A stretch of DNA of 64,000 nucleotides, taken from Aporrectodea caliginosa. Its lineage: Eukaryota > Annelida > Clitellata > Crassiclitellata > Lumbricidae. The DNA lies in contig JACEVL010000002.1 in assembly GCA_020284085.1 (NCBI GenBank), forward strand, positions 310,001-374,000, read 5' to 3'. The first letter of the stretch is position 1. Each line of letters opens with the position of its first letter. Under the pieces are notes generated by a model, which saw only the letters and a program-made list of their open reading frames with translations, was not told the origin of the DNA and made no database searches. The position numbers were made by a program, and so were the translations under genes. Shown here piece after piece: positions 22,484 through 33,670 of this stretch.

Positions 22484-23511
22484 CTGAAACAAAGTGTTTT
22501 AAACTCTATGTTTGGAAGTCTGAGTTTACTCGTAGTAAATTGAGTGAATGTTGGAAGCTTCTAATTAGTTATTCAATTAATTTCAATTAATTAATTCAAT
22601 TAATATTTCGTCTCTTGGACTTCATCATCGCTTAATAAATCGCCTGTCAGAGGTTTTAATAATAATAATAATAGCACCATTTAAATATTCACTTATGAAC
22701 ACACATTATTATCATACATGAAAGATGAGACTATCCTAACATTCTAAAATTCACCATAGCCTAACAGATGATATGCAGGCTCTTAGATATTACTTTGAGT
22801 GTAAGTTAAAAACCTACTACTTTAACTTCGATTGATGTCAATTGCAGATGTTTAAGGTTCCCGCGCAGATTATAGGTTGCAAATAAATAGCGACTTAAGC
22901 AATCCGAATCCCTTGAACAATACCAACCACCATTGCAACACGAAACTATTTATCTGATCTTAATGCTTAGTGTTGTTTTAAAGCAGCAATTTTATATGTT
23001 AAACGAACTATGAACAACGAACAATCTCGAACATAATCACCTATTCAAAAGGAGATTGCGTGCCTATTTGATTGCCAGTGACGTGTTCTAGTAATATTGT
23101 GTGTGCCAGTCAACTAGTTAAGATTAATTTTGTTAAGGATTAAAAAATAGTAGAACAAAAAAGGAATTCGGTCTGCCACTCGAGTACAGCTACGATGTAG
23201 GGAGGACCCTACTAGTGGGACTTGTTTCCTGTAGGGTGTCTAGTATCTATCCTCGTTGTTTCCCAACTATTATACTATACTTATAATGCTTGTATTGTTT
23301 GTTTCTGTTGGAAAACAATAAAATTTATGGTTATGGTTATCACTTCAGGCAGTAATAAAAAGGACTGCAGCTTAAATCGTAATCTACAGATCTCTACAGA
23401 GCCCTAGAAAGAAATTACAGTAGGCCTATTTCCTACAGGCAGAAAAGACAAAGAACGACATGAACATCATAAGATTACGAAAGATTAACCGTAAGCAGTC
23501 GAATTACTTAC
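22484..23511. other. Intron of the Ig/IPT gene
   Basis: About 1 kb, AT-rich, with no exon or element that I can recognise. Confidence 0.6.
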
Positions 23512-23841
23512 GAACGACAAGAAACTTGAAGCTATAATCTGCGTCCCAACCAAAATATTCAACGGTGTACAACCCAGCCGTTGATAGTCGATGTCCAGGT
23601 TCAGCCGTTGTTGTTGCGGTTTTAATTGTTAGACCTGAAGATTCAAATGCGTAGTCTGCCGTATAATTAGAATTAATGGTGTCGTTATAATTTACTAGAG
23701 TAACCATTGTTAACTCATCCGTCGTTGCGAGAACCGTCCATTTAACACCGATCGGACTTGCTAGAATGTTAATGAGTGTATTTTGAGTTCTCTCATAGAC
23801 GGCGATGTTCTTGACAGGCGTCATACATTGAGCAATCACAC
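23512..23841 (-). CDS. Exon 2: Ig-like domain, V type
   Basis: 330 bp, phase 1-1, acceptor TTATTTTAG|GT and donor CGTTC|GTAAGT. It encodes VIAQCMTPVKNIAVYERTQN, the core Trp in VKWTVLA, and STAGLYTVEYF followed by FKFLVVR. As in the other V exons the two sheet Cys are replaced and only one Cys remains near the N-terminus. Confidence 0.82.
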
Positions 23842-23977
23842 CTAAAATAACAGGAAATGTTTGTTAAAGATTGTATCAGGTAATCTCTGCGATATAATAT
23901 TTTATTTATTTTGTATCAAGACAGCAGGGATGATTTTTTCAAGAAAAATTCTGTTGACATGTTGTAGAACTATTTAC

Positions 23978-24053
23978 CCTGTCCCAATGAAGAGAATATT
24001 AGCAGACTGAATGCCACTTTGAGAATTATTTCTCTGCTGTTACCGCCAGTCAT
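23978..24053 (-). CDS. Exon 1: signal peptide and start codon
   Basis: ATG at 24053-24051 begins MTGGNSREIILKVAFSLLIF, then SSLGQG. This is a short polar start, a hydrophobic core and small residues, as in a secretory signal. The donor is CAGG|GTAAAT, ending in phase 1, which fits exon 2 exactly. A TTTCCACAG about 50 nt upstream suggests that an untranslated exon is spliced on. Confidence 0.75.
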
Positions 24054-24326
24054 GTTGATTCACTTCCAATGTTCACAGGTTTTCTTGAATCCGTCTTTTC
24101 ACTGTGGAAACGTAACACAGAAAGTCTTAATGAAAGCTGGAGCAGAAAGTAAGTAAGTATGTAAGTATGTAGCTATGTATGTACTTTATTGAACCGCCTG
24201 CAAATGCTGATAACACTGTTAATCACAAAATAATCAAAATTCTTTATGCGTGGAACAAGGCTTCAGCTTCATCAGTGAGTCAAGAGATCAAGAAATCAAT
24301 CAAAGAAACTTGATATAGCGCCCTTC

Positions 24327-24363
24327 AAGATATCTACTCAGAGGCGTTCTGAGTAGATATCTT
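24327..24363. repeat. Perfect 16-bp hairpin, 5-nt loop
   Basis: AAGATATCTACTCAGA (24327-24342) pairs with TCTGAGTAGATATCTT (24348-24363). It follows a GATATAGCGCCCTTCAAG retroelement-end-like stretch. The context is intergenic, upstream of the Ig/IPT gene. Confidence 0.85.
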
Positions 24364-26873
24364 AATTAATTAAACACACGAAATTGTTAGGCCTACTTTT
24401 ACTGAAAGTTAGCATCCGTATTTAAAGCGATTTTGAAAATGCATGTTATGTCAGTAGGGTTCAGTAACTGCGACACCTAGTCTGATGTCGCCATTTGCTT
24501 AATGCGCATGTTTATTTCCAAACCGTAACGACACCTAGCTTTTACGCCGGTCGAAGCCATTAGTTCATTTCTACGACTAACGTGTGTATAGTATATATGG
24601 ATATATAGACTAGACCTATATATATATATAATTTTATATATATATATATAGTTCAAGCTAAATACAACCCATCACTATTCGGTAACAGATATGGCTACAC
24701 GTGTAAGCAATAATTCCAGTTAAAGGTGACATCATTCTACATCATTTGCTGTCGCACAGTAGGCCTGTATCAATGCAGCTAATAAAATTTCAGAGAATAA
24801 TATTAAGATGAATAAATAGGAAAACAATAGTAACTGACGATAACAAGTTTAACAGGATTGAACTATGTGGCAGCCATGCAAGGCATCCATCTGTCCTACT
24901 GAACATTTTACCAATGCCACCTAGCGAATGGAGGCTGAGTCGACCTGTGCGGGGCTTGCGGGTATCGATCCCGCTTCCTGCTTGATGTAACAGTTGTGCT
25001 CTTCACAATCATTATCATTGTTCTATCACCAGAGTGTTACCATTGCTCCATCATCAGAGTGTTACCATTGATCCATAACCCCTCCCACTTAGAAAAGATA
25101 ATGCTAATTAGGATTTACGATAAAATATATAGTATTTAAAAGAATCAACACAAGCTACAAGTATACTTTCGTACAGGAGAACCAAGGACGTTGCTCAAGC
25201 CACAGATTTGAAGATCAGTCGTCGAACGTGCCTTACAAACAAATTCAGCCGACAAAAACACTTCTCGCTAATCCTTGAATTTCGGCTTACTTAAATACAA
25301 AATACCATTTCAAATATTTGTTCGATTATAATATATCACAAGTTTGTTTATAGCATTGTTTAGTTTTATGCAAAAATTACCAGAAATGTATCATAATTAT
25401 AGAGGCGATTTCCAGAAGAGTAAGGCAGTTGCTTAAGAAATAATTATCAAGTATATTTTATTTTAAAGTTTTAGACTTACACTTAATATTATAGCTCTCT
25501 AATCATTTAATGAACAATTACACGGTTACGCCTAGAAATGATGCATTACATAATATTTCAACAGTTCTCACCTCTGAAGTCGGAAAAGTCAAGGTATATT
25601 GCAAGATAAGGAGGAACTTTGAAGAGGTCATACATACATTACTCTGTATTAATTGTTTACAGATTAAAACTTTGCTGATGACATTAGATGTCGCATCCAC
25701 ATACAACGTCGCAGAATGACAAAGTTAACAGTGTCGTAAATTCCTCTTTCCGTTAATACGAAGAAACAATTCCGATACATAAGTAAAGACTGTTCTCAAT
25801 GTTTGTACCAAGCATAACTTCGCAAGCTGCTTTCTCACGTTCCTTCAATTAAACAACTGTAAAGCGCAGTGTACAAAATTCCGTAGAGTTTGAACATTGA
25901 GAGATAAATGTATATATGCCACAGGCTTTGAAACAAGTCCATCAAAGCGTTGCGGGTCCTTTGTCATGCGACTGTCTATCATACGAAGCAAGGACAACCA
26001 ATATTTCTTGAATCCAGCACATGTCCATCCATCATGGCACGCCATACAATGAGTTAAACTGGTTGCATGTAATGGTGTGCGGTAGCTGAATACATACAGC
26101 GCTCGGCCTGTAGCTCGTAAAAAATGGCTCGAGCTTCCACACAGGGCAGATGACCTCCACACTGTGCAGTGTGCAGGGACCTTGAGCTAGTCCTTCATGC
26201 ACAATTGCTCAGGGCCATCGATGTTCTGTTGCATGGCGGTCTGGGCAATTCTGAACTTTGGAACGAGGGCAATCTCAAATACAGCTATATTATAGCCTAC
26301 CAATGTAATTATTGCATAGAGATAATTATGTAAGAAAACCTTGCACCAGCATTTGATTCTTTCTTAAGGGAACATACAAATAGAAGTTTATAGCGTGAAA
26401 ATAAATCTCTAAAGAAATGCTTCAACTTCTTGAGAGCCTGGACATCGAGACCAGTCGTATCCTTGTCCGCCGACTTTCGAAATAAGTTGCAAATCACTTG
26501 CCCGGGTCTCATAGAGAGAGACACAACTATATTCAAAACGTTATAAGGGACCTGGGTGATAACTGCAGGGCTCTAATGCAGGAATGTTGCAGGGTAAATT
26601 TGTCTCTCGAACAGGAGCCATAAAAATATGCATCTAAAAGCATTTTTTATTTTGATAAACAGAATTTAGAGTCTATATATAATTATATTAATTGAATGTA
26701 ACGTCGGTTTGGGTTGAACTTAGATTTATGGTGTTACAAATGTTGAAACGCGTCCTTTATGAATCTCGAAAATTGGAAGAGTCGTGCTATGGACCTTATG
26801 GAGGAGGAGAGAGAGCAAACTAACAAATTCGCATATATAAGGGTGCATAGTCACGCTTTGCCTATGAGAGCTA
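24364..26873. other. Intergenic sequence between the Ig/IPT gene and arm B
   Basis: It holds a TA-rich tract (24590-24655) and short direct repeats (CAGAGTGTTACCATTG at about 25030 and 25058). The open frames at 25845-26536 show no domain or splice context. No gene is supported. Confidence 0.5.
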
Positions 26874-28560
26874 GAAAACATCTTTAGTCCGGAATGTGGG
26901 TTAACGATGTATAAGAAAACACGGTTGATTGCTTAGCAGAAGGTAAATTCCGACTGTTCATTAGAACAGCTGAAAGCTAGCTATTACATTTTATGCAAAT
27001 ATACTATGCTTGAAACATATTTAAAGTCTACAATATAATCATCGCTATGCCAATGTTCATCCAGAAGACTAACACGTGCATTAGCTTACCAACTATGTGC
27101 TATCATGAGAGAAGCTTTACGCATCATGATGTACCTATGAATGTATTTGCAAAGTGTCTTTTCAAGTTCTAGCGTGGCGATCTAAGAGATATGACGAGGT
27201 GCATCTGAAGATGGCTTGAAGATGTATCTTGAGTATCACTGGGAAGGAGGAAGTGCAGTAAGAGAGGTGCTTTGAATCAACGCCCGACAACAAGAGGATA
27301 TAGTTATGCTATTTTAGAAACCGAAGGGAACATTAGGGCAAAGATTCTTCTGTGCAAGAATCGTAGACTTGTGGAATGGTTTGGATGATAGTAGGCTATA
27401 GTTTCAGTGGACACAACCACAGCTTTTATGAGGAAACTAAGTAGGATGGACTATTTCGCATTCCAGGTTAACTTGCAGTGGTTCTAGCATAAGATCAAAG
27501 AAGAAAATAGCAGTACTTCAAGCTAGCATGAGAGTCAGCCATTGGTGTTATAGACCTCAATTTTGCAGCCTCGGCATATGAGGGGTGACTAATCCTCTCC
27601 CTAGCCGTCTCATCTTTCCACCGACAGTGAAGGTCAGTGTATATATATATTCTTCATATTCGGCTGAGTCGACTAGGGAATCAGTTGCTGGTGTCCTATA
27701 ACAGACATAGATAGTCTGCGCCTGAGCGACAAGAAAGATCCTGCACTTGTATCCATTTGACTGGGTTTAAGACAGAAATGACTCAATTGTCTGTATAAGT
27801 GATAAACATGTAAGTCTGGTTGCCTTTTGGTGATTGTAATTCTTATGGGAGCAAGTGACGTCTTGTCAGAGGCAAACGTCAATCACAGATCTCAGTGCAT
27901 TAAATCACTCAGAGCGTTATAGAAATATAATGAACACAGACCAAGAGAATAATTTATATGATACTATAATATCTAGACCCCAATATGGGTTCAGCCAATG
28001 CGCATATATAGGCCCTACATGTTGGCCGATGCACATCGCTGCATTCATATGTCACCAACAAATATACATTATTATGTAGCCTACAATTGTACATTAACTA
28101 TATATTATGATTATGCAGACACATTTGAAGGCGCTTATTTTTGATATATTATGTGCAAGCGAACATCTGCCTAGTTCATCTCTATACTGTCCAGCGTCTT
28201 TATCGCAACTAGCGCTTTATAATGTTCTCATACTTACTCACACACATACATACGTACAGAACTGTAAAAGTAAGAAGCCTTTTATTAGACTCTGCTGATT
28301 GATGACTATGCAGTCAATGCTACCTCAGTCTGAATGCATAGTTTATGTTCTACCTGAATTTATAGCGCTCATGAACTCAATTCATGCAGTATAGTAGCCT
28401 ACATATAGATGCCGTTTTTATTACGATTGTAGCATTTTATTATGGACCTAACTTTAGGCCAATATGTTTTCCACAGATAGTGCGCACTCTTTGGCTTTAG
28501 TGCGCTATCGGTTGATGCCTTGTGCAGCAGATACCGGCGCTATAGAAGTTATTTAAAAAT

Positions 28561-28584
28561 AACAACAACAACAACAACAACAAC

Positions 28585-28664
<80 letters not shown>

Positions 28665-28674
28665 TAATAATAAT
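28561..28674. repeat. (AAC)n(AAT)n microsatellite, arm B
   Basis: Seven AAC-type units, then about 30 AAT units, following GGCGCTATAGAAGTTATTT. This is the same retroelement-end plus tail arrangement as in arm A. Confidence 0.95.
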
Positions 28675-28959
28675 AGAAGGAATATGCTGTAGTAGGACAA
28701 TCGAATAGGTCTAAATAAAGGCAAAGTCAGTACAGTCTACACATGTTAAGTAGGTCGAGCCTATTTTGCGTTAAATCTCACAAGATGTAGCAAAGTGCAA
28801 ATACAGGCCAACAATTAATATTATCTGTAAAGCGCAACTTCAAGAAAAAACTCATCGTCAGCTCTCCACACCAAGCAGGGAGGCCCTATAATCAAACAAT
28901 ACAGACTGCGGTACATGGAAGACGATAGGCTGAGTAGCCCACTTCTTTACACGTATACA

Positions 28960-28974
28960 CTGTAGAGTGTAGAC
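28960..28974. other. Probable hAT excision footprint
   Basis: On the minus strand arm B reads AAG-GTCTACACTCTACAG-TGTATACG. Arm A reads AAG-GTCTACAG-[hAT]-GTCTACAG-TGTATACG. Arm B thus keeps both 8-bp target copies with the junction GG replaced by C, a typical hAT excision scar. Confidence 0.85.
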
Positions 28975-29494
28975 CTTACATGTATATTGCCATTGATGCA
29001 ATGACTTCTATATCGCCATTAATGAGTATTAGAACTACCATGTAGCAAGCATCTAGCGAATCCACAGCAGAAAGAGAAAGCACCAAGTTAATAGAAACGA
29101 AAAACAAAGTGCCAAGTTTTTTTACAGAAATGAAAGTCAAATCAAAGAATGGCCACCATTAATAATTTAATACACAACCGTGACCAGTGTTTGTTAAGAA
29201 ATGTTAGGAAGAACGATAACTATATCCAAAGAAACGTCGGTAGTCAACAAGGGCAACTGTACACTATCTGATTTATAAACGTGATGCGGTTTTTATATGG
29301 CAGCGCAGGCCATGCATCCACTTCGATAAACATATACAAATAAAACTTACAGAAACAAAACTATTTATAGTTTTAGATAGCTTAGAGAGTTTAACACGCT
29401 TCGATAACTTGCTGGTTATGTTAGAGTCTATAATTGTAATAGATGAATGATGGTTAATTAGCTCTATCGTAATTGTAATCGTAATCTCCAAACT

Positions 29495-30345
29495 TCTAAA
29501 GCGCCACTCGAAAGCCAAGCGCAGGGCACCAGCTTATTCACGAGCGCTGTGTCTAGTCAGAGGGGATGTCCAAAAAAGTAGTCCGAGGGAGGTCCGAGTC
29601 CGGTTTCCAGAGGATCAGAGAGGGCATAGCAGATGTTAAGGTGGGTGTCTTTTAGGTCGAGGACTGGAAGGTAGAGGATCAGACGAGTCAGGGCAAGAGT
29701 TCTTGAAAAGGAGAGACTTTAGTTTCGAGTGGAAAGCCTTGGTTGCGATGGATAGAGGAGCCTGAGGCAGATGATGGTGGATGATTGACAATGATAGTGG
29801 AGGAACAGAAAAAGTGCGGAATTCAGGAGGTAGATCGTTCCAGAGACGTGGTGCAGTGTTGGATATGGCTGGGTTGGAAAACTTGAGATGCGTAGTGACC
29901 GGGGGTCGACAAAGAATGAGAACGGAGGGTGATCGGGTAGAACGGGCTTGCTGGATGGTGAAGAGTTCGCGGAGATATCTGGGCTGGGAGTATTGCAGGG
30001 AGTTGTAGGTTAGCGAGAGGACTTTGAAGTGAATTCGCTTTGGGATTTTTAACCAATGGAGTGATTTGAGGATGGGAGGATTTGATGATGCTTGGGCGTT
30101 CTGGTGACGGTTCTGGATAGTAGGTTTTGGATGAGCTGCAGACGCTTTAGTTGGGTTGCTTCAAGGTTGAGAAAGAGGGAATTGCAATAGTCGAGCTTTG
30201 AACGGACAATGGAGGTAGCAATGGTGGGGGCAGTTCTGAAGTCGAGCATGGGTCGAATGCGGCGGAGGTCACGAATGTGCATGAAGCAGGAGCGCGAGAG
30301 GTTGGAAATGTGATTAGAGACGGAGAGAGGTGGATCAAAAGTAAC
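29495..30345 (-). mobile_element. CR1/L2-like LINE remnant, arm B, 3' part
   Basis: Inverted copy of about 4810-5692. It has the GATTAC-type tail at the low end and decayed reverse-transcriptase C-terminal sequence (CFMHIRDLRRIRPMLDFRT). It is split from its other half at 33671 by the newer LINE. Confidence 0.85.
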
Positions 30346-33300
30346 AAGTGAGAAGGGAGCGCCACAGTTGGCTGCCACGCGTGTTGAGGAAATCTTGCTT
30401 TTCACGTTTTTTTTTAGTTTGTTTTCGTCTCCTGGTTTTCTATTTGTAAAGTCGGTGGATATAAGCTCTTGAATTACTGTGGTGAGACTGATGTACTGTA
30501 TGTGAGCTTCGTTTTTACGGAAATTTGAGTGGAATTTGGAGATTACCACCATCTAATTACGGTTCCGCTTCGATGGACTATGACCGTCGGCCAGATCGCC
30601 AGCCAACGTATAACGAAACCGAACGATGTACATGTACATACAGCTTGATGTCGTTCCAACAACCCATTCAGCGGTATACCAACAAACAGTTGTACGCGTT
30701 AAGACGTAGAAGAGCCGTCGAAGACGATGATGCAGCCCGACGCTCTATCTTCGCCTCTCTATCTGCCCTGAACTTGTTAAGATTCAGAGGATCACGGGAA
30801 GGCAGACAAATGCGTAGGCCAATTCGGGTACTTGAATCAACGCGGCGACAGAAACACCACAGACACTGTAAGACCGAAGTCCGAGCAAGGGTTCTTGTTC
30901 CGATTAAACCAGAGCAGGATCTGGGCAAGGTGAACCGTCCAGCGGCATTAACTGAAGGGGTCCCTGGCATTTATATCATCAATGCCCGCTCGATTGCAAA
31001 GCCCGTTGCCCTCGACCAGCTTCATGCCGAGCTCATGGGCTATGGGCTAGGGATCACGGTCATTACTGAGACACACTTGAAAAAGCACCATCTACCAGAA
31101 GTCTTCAAAGTCGATGGTTTCCATCTATTCCGAAGGGATCGCCAGGGTCGACGCGCGGGGGGAGTTGCCATCATGGTCAGTACATCCTTGGCGGCAGAGG
31201 AGTTTGATGTTGACTGTGACACGCGAACTCTTGAACTCATGTGGGTTAGGGTCCGACTAAAGACGCGCAGCGTCTACATCGGCGCCCTTTACCACCCGCC
31301 CTCACCGATCTACGAACTGAACTTGCTGCTGACGAGGCTGGAGCATTCCGTCGATTCGATCCTGATCTCGGACCTCAATGCCTTGATCATTCTGGGGGGT
31401 GACTTTAATCGGTTAAATGAGGGTGACGTGGTGGAGAGAACTGGTCTAATGCCAATCATCACCCAGCCTACACGAGGTCAGAGTACTCTTGATCGTTTAT
31501 TCGTGTCGGAGCCCTGCTATCAGTCAATCAAAATCCTAACTTCAGCAATTACCACCGATCATAAGGCGATCATAGCCGTCTCAACTGGAGCAATCATCAG
31601 CCAGAATAAACACAAGACCAGGATCACTTACCGAAAGAGATCGCCCACACAAAACGCAACCCTTCTGAGATGCCTAGCGTCTGTCGACATGTCAGCCATA
31701 CTGGACACTGCTGACCCTCAGGAGGCATGGGACTCCTTCTATAATGAGGCACTTGGAATGCTAGAAAGGATTTATCCTAATCGGACGGTCACAATGACAT
31801 CAAGTGATCCATTCTTCCTTACGCCTGAGGCAAAGATTCTACTCCGACGAAAAAATCGACTGATGAGGACAGGGCGTGTTGACGAAGCTTCAACCTTGGC
31901 ACGCAGAATCGGGATGCTCATTGAGAGATCTACGAGAGCCCATTTAAAGAACATTGACCTGGGAGGAGGAACGCGTGAGTTGTGGGAGCAGGTGAAAAAG
32001 CTAACTAGTAGTCGCCATCAGCCGCCCACTTCAGATCACTTCAGCGCTGAGGAATTGAATCTGCATTACGCGAGGACTTCCACCGATGACCGATATGAAC
32101 CTCCGCCCCTCAAACTCACAGCGCCATCAAATCGGCCCTTCATGACAGAATACAAGATGTTTAATATTCTGGATCATCTTCATCATACCGCTGATGGGAT
32201 GGATAGATTACCAGCATGGTTCCTCCGCCTGGCTGCTCCAGTGTACTCACACGTAATCTCAGAGCTCATAAACCGCTCTATCTCGGCTGCTCATGTTCCG
32301 GAGCAGTGGAAAACTGCTGTCATCACGCCAGTAGCCAAAGTCAAGAAGCCCGAGCAAATGACAGACTTTAGACCGATCTCTGTCACGCCTGTCTTGTCCA
32401 GAGTCGTCGAGCGTGAACTTGTGCGTGGCCATCTATACCAGGCCTTTGCAAAATCACCTGCGTCGGAGGTCCTTGGAGATCAGTTTGCATTCAGGCCTAC
32501 CGGCTCTACCACTGCGGCCTTGATTGCCATTCTACAACAGACCACTGATCTACTGCGCAACAACAAATACGTAGCCATCATCTCCTTGGATTTTTCACGC
32601 GCATTCGATACCGTTCGCCACTCCACCCTCGCCGAGAAGCTCTCAGCCTTGGACATTCACGACCAAGTCTACAATTGGCTGATCCAATTCCTCAAAGGAC
32701 GACAACACGTTACTAGGTTTATGGGCCAGACTTCAGCACCAGCACGAATCAACGCTAGTGCTGTCCAGGGTTCCGGCGTTGGACCGTCCTTTTATTCCAT
32801 CGATGCCTCTGATCTGCAGCCCTTACATCCGACCAATGTGATGGTTAAATATGCAGACGACACCTATTTGTTGGTCGGATCAACATCAAGAGCCACTGTC
32901 TGTGAAGAGCTTCGGTCGGTATCGGACTGGGCAACATCCAACAACCTCAAGCTAAATGCAAGTAAATCTAGAGAGATGTTAATAATGCGGCGAGGATCTG
33001 TAGAAAAGCCACCACTGCTGGATGGCGTTCAACGGGTCGAATCGATGAAGATCCTTGGAGTAACCTTCAGGAACAACCTTAGCGCCACTCCCCACGTAGA
33101 AGAACTCATAGGCGCTTGCTCAGGTTCACTGCACGCACTGAGAATACTCAGATCACATGGTCTCACGCGGGAGGCATTGAACGTAGTCGCCGAAGCAACA
33201 ACAATATCACGACTACTGTATGCTGCCCCAGCATGGTGGGGTTACGTGACAGCAGCAGACCGCCAACGACTGGAACGGATCTTGTCCAAAACAGCTCGAT

Positions 33301-33670
33301 TGGGATATATTTGTGAAGGAGGTGCCACAATGGAGATGCGGGTTGGTTTAACAGAGGACCGTCTCCTCAAGGCCATCGAGGGGAATCGAGACCATGTCTT
33401 GCGACGCCTGTTCCCGCCTCCGACCCAATACCATTATGACCTCCGCCCGCGAGCCCACGGTTTTGAACTGCCCTGTAAGGACGATAAGAACTTCATACCA
33501 AGGGCTTTATATAAGTATATTAACCATCTAAGCCAACAACAAATTTAAAAGAAGACACTCTAAACACTTTAATTAAATCTCTCTTTTATTTTCTTTTCAA
33601 ATGTAACTGTAAGCTACGATGCGGTTTGTCATCTGGTATGTCAATAAAACGAATATCATCATCATCATCA
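30346..33670 (+). mobile_element. Near-intact CR1/L2-group LINE inserted in arm B
   Basis: The insertion splits the target GTAAC|ACCAAG, which is uninterrupted in arm A (about 4806-4820, minus strand). At most AAC is duplicated. There is a 5' leader of about 180 bp, one long ORF, and a short 3' region ending AAAACGAATATCATCATCATC. The (ATC)n tail fits the clade, which ends in short tandem repeats rather than poly-A. It is younger than the inverted duplication. Confidence 0.9.
30525..33548 (+). CDS. LINE ORF2: apurinic-type endonuclease plus reverse transcriptase
   Basis: This 1007-codon frame is complete and uninterrupted. The N-terminal 140 residues are basic and Arg-rich with no recognised domain, perhaps nucleic-acid binding. 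The endonuclease (about 148-355) shows N153 in INARS, E182 in ITETHL, GGDFN at 291-295 and TTDH ending at H346. The reverse transcriptase (about 560-850) shows DFRPIS, D689 and D695 in SLDFSRAFDT, QGSGVGPSF and YADD at 776-779. The C-terminus includes FELPCKDDKNFIPRALY. The protein nicks the target and copies the element RNA in place. All catalytic residues I can check are present, so it may be a recent source element. Nearest groups by eye are CR1/L2; the exact clade needs a tree. Confidence 0.9.
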   Translation: MSGIWRLPPSNYGSASMDYDRRPDRQPTYNETERCTCTYSLMSFQQPIQRYTNKQLYALRRRRAVEDDDAARRSIFASLSALNLLRFRGSREGRQMRRPIRVLESTRRQKHHRHCKTEVRARVLVPIKPEQDLGKVNRPAALTEGVPGIYIINARSIAKPVALDQLHAELMGYGLGITVITETHLKKHHLPEVFKVDGFHLFRRDRQGRRAGGVAIMVSTSLAAEEFDVDCDTRTLELMWVRVRLKTRSVYIGALYHPPSPIYELNLLLTRLEHSVDSILISDLNALIILGGDFNRLNEGDVVERTGLMPIITQPTRGQSTLDRLFVSEPCYQSIKILTSAITTDHKAIIAVSTGAIISQNKHKTRITYRKRSPTQNATLLRCLASVDMSAILDTADPQEAWDSFYNEALGMLERIYPNRTVTMTSSDPFFLTPEAKILLRRKNRLMRTGRVDEASTLARRIGMLIERSTRAHLKNIDLGGGTRELWEQVKKLTSSRHQPPTSDHFSAEELNLHYARTSTDDRYEPPPLKLTAPSNRPFMTEYKMFNILDHLHHTADGMDRLPAWFLRLAAPVYSHVISELINRSISAAHVPEQWKTAVITPVAKVKKPEQMTDFRPISVTPVLSRVVERELVRGHLYQAFAKSPASEVLGDQFAFRPTGSTTAALIAILQQTTDLLRNNKYVAIISLDFSRAFDTVRHSTLAEKLSALDIHDQVYNWLIQFLKGRQHVTRFMGQTSAPARINASAVQGSGVGPSFYSIDASDLQPLHPTNVMVKYADDTYLLVGSTSRATVCEELRSVSDWATSNNLKLNASKSREMLIMRRGSVEKPPLLDGVQRVESMKILGVTFRNNLSATPHVEELIGACSGSLHALRILRSHGLTREALNVVAEATTISRLLYAAPAWWGYVTAADRQRLERILSKTARLGYICEGGATMEMRVGLTEDRLLKAIEGNRDHVLRRLFPPPTQYHYDLRPRAHGFELPCKDDKNFIPRALYKYINHLSQQQI

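Larger units (their letters stand above)
17185..24053 (-). other. Gene: secreted or membrane Ig-like/IPT multidomain protein, eight exons recovered, 3' end unknown
   Basis: Exons in transcript order are 24053-23978 (signal peptide), 23841-23512 (V), 22483-22151 (C), 21021-20941 (Thr/Ser linker), 20380-20051 (V), 19591-19262 (C), 18063-17880 and 17361-17185 (one IPT domain). All have AG acceptors and GT donors. Phases agree at every junction: 1-1 for all Ig and linker exons, then 2 and 2. The frame is still open at the last donor (GTATGT at 17184-17179), so more exons should follow to the left, but I cannot find them before the Polinton-like fragment. The layout is that of an adhesion or immune-type receptor ectodomain, as IPT domains are found in plexins and Met/Ron. 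I do not recognise a named orthologue. Related V, C and linker exons recur at 38.5-59.8 kb. Confidence 0.75.

Noticed and set aside
24945..24990. tRNA-like TCGATCCCGC stretch
   Set aside because: GGGTATCGATCCC resembles a T arm, but no acceptor, D or anticodon arms can be folded around it.
25845..26536. Two minus-strand frames of 75-105 codons
   Set aside because: No homology, motif, codon pattern or splice signal supports them.
28497..28724. Poly-Leu and poly-Ile frames
   Set aside because: They come from the (AAT)n tract in arm B.
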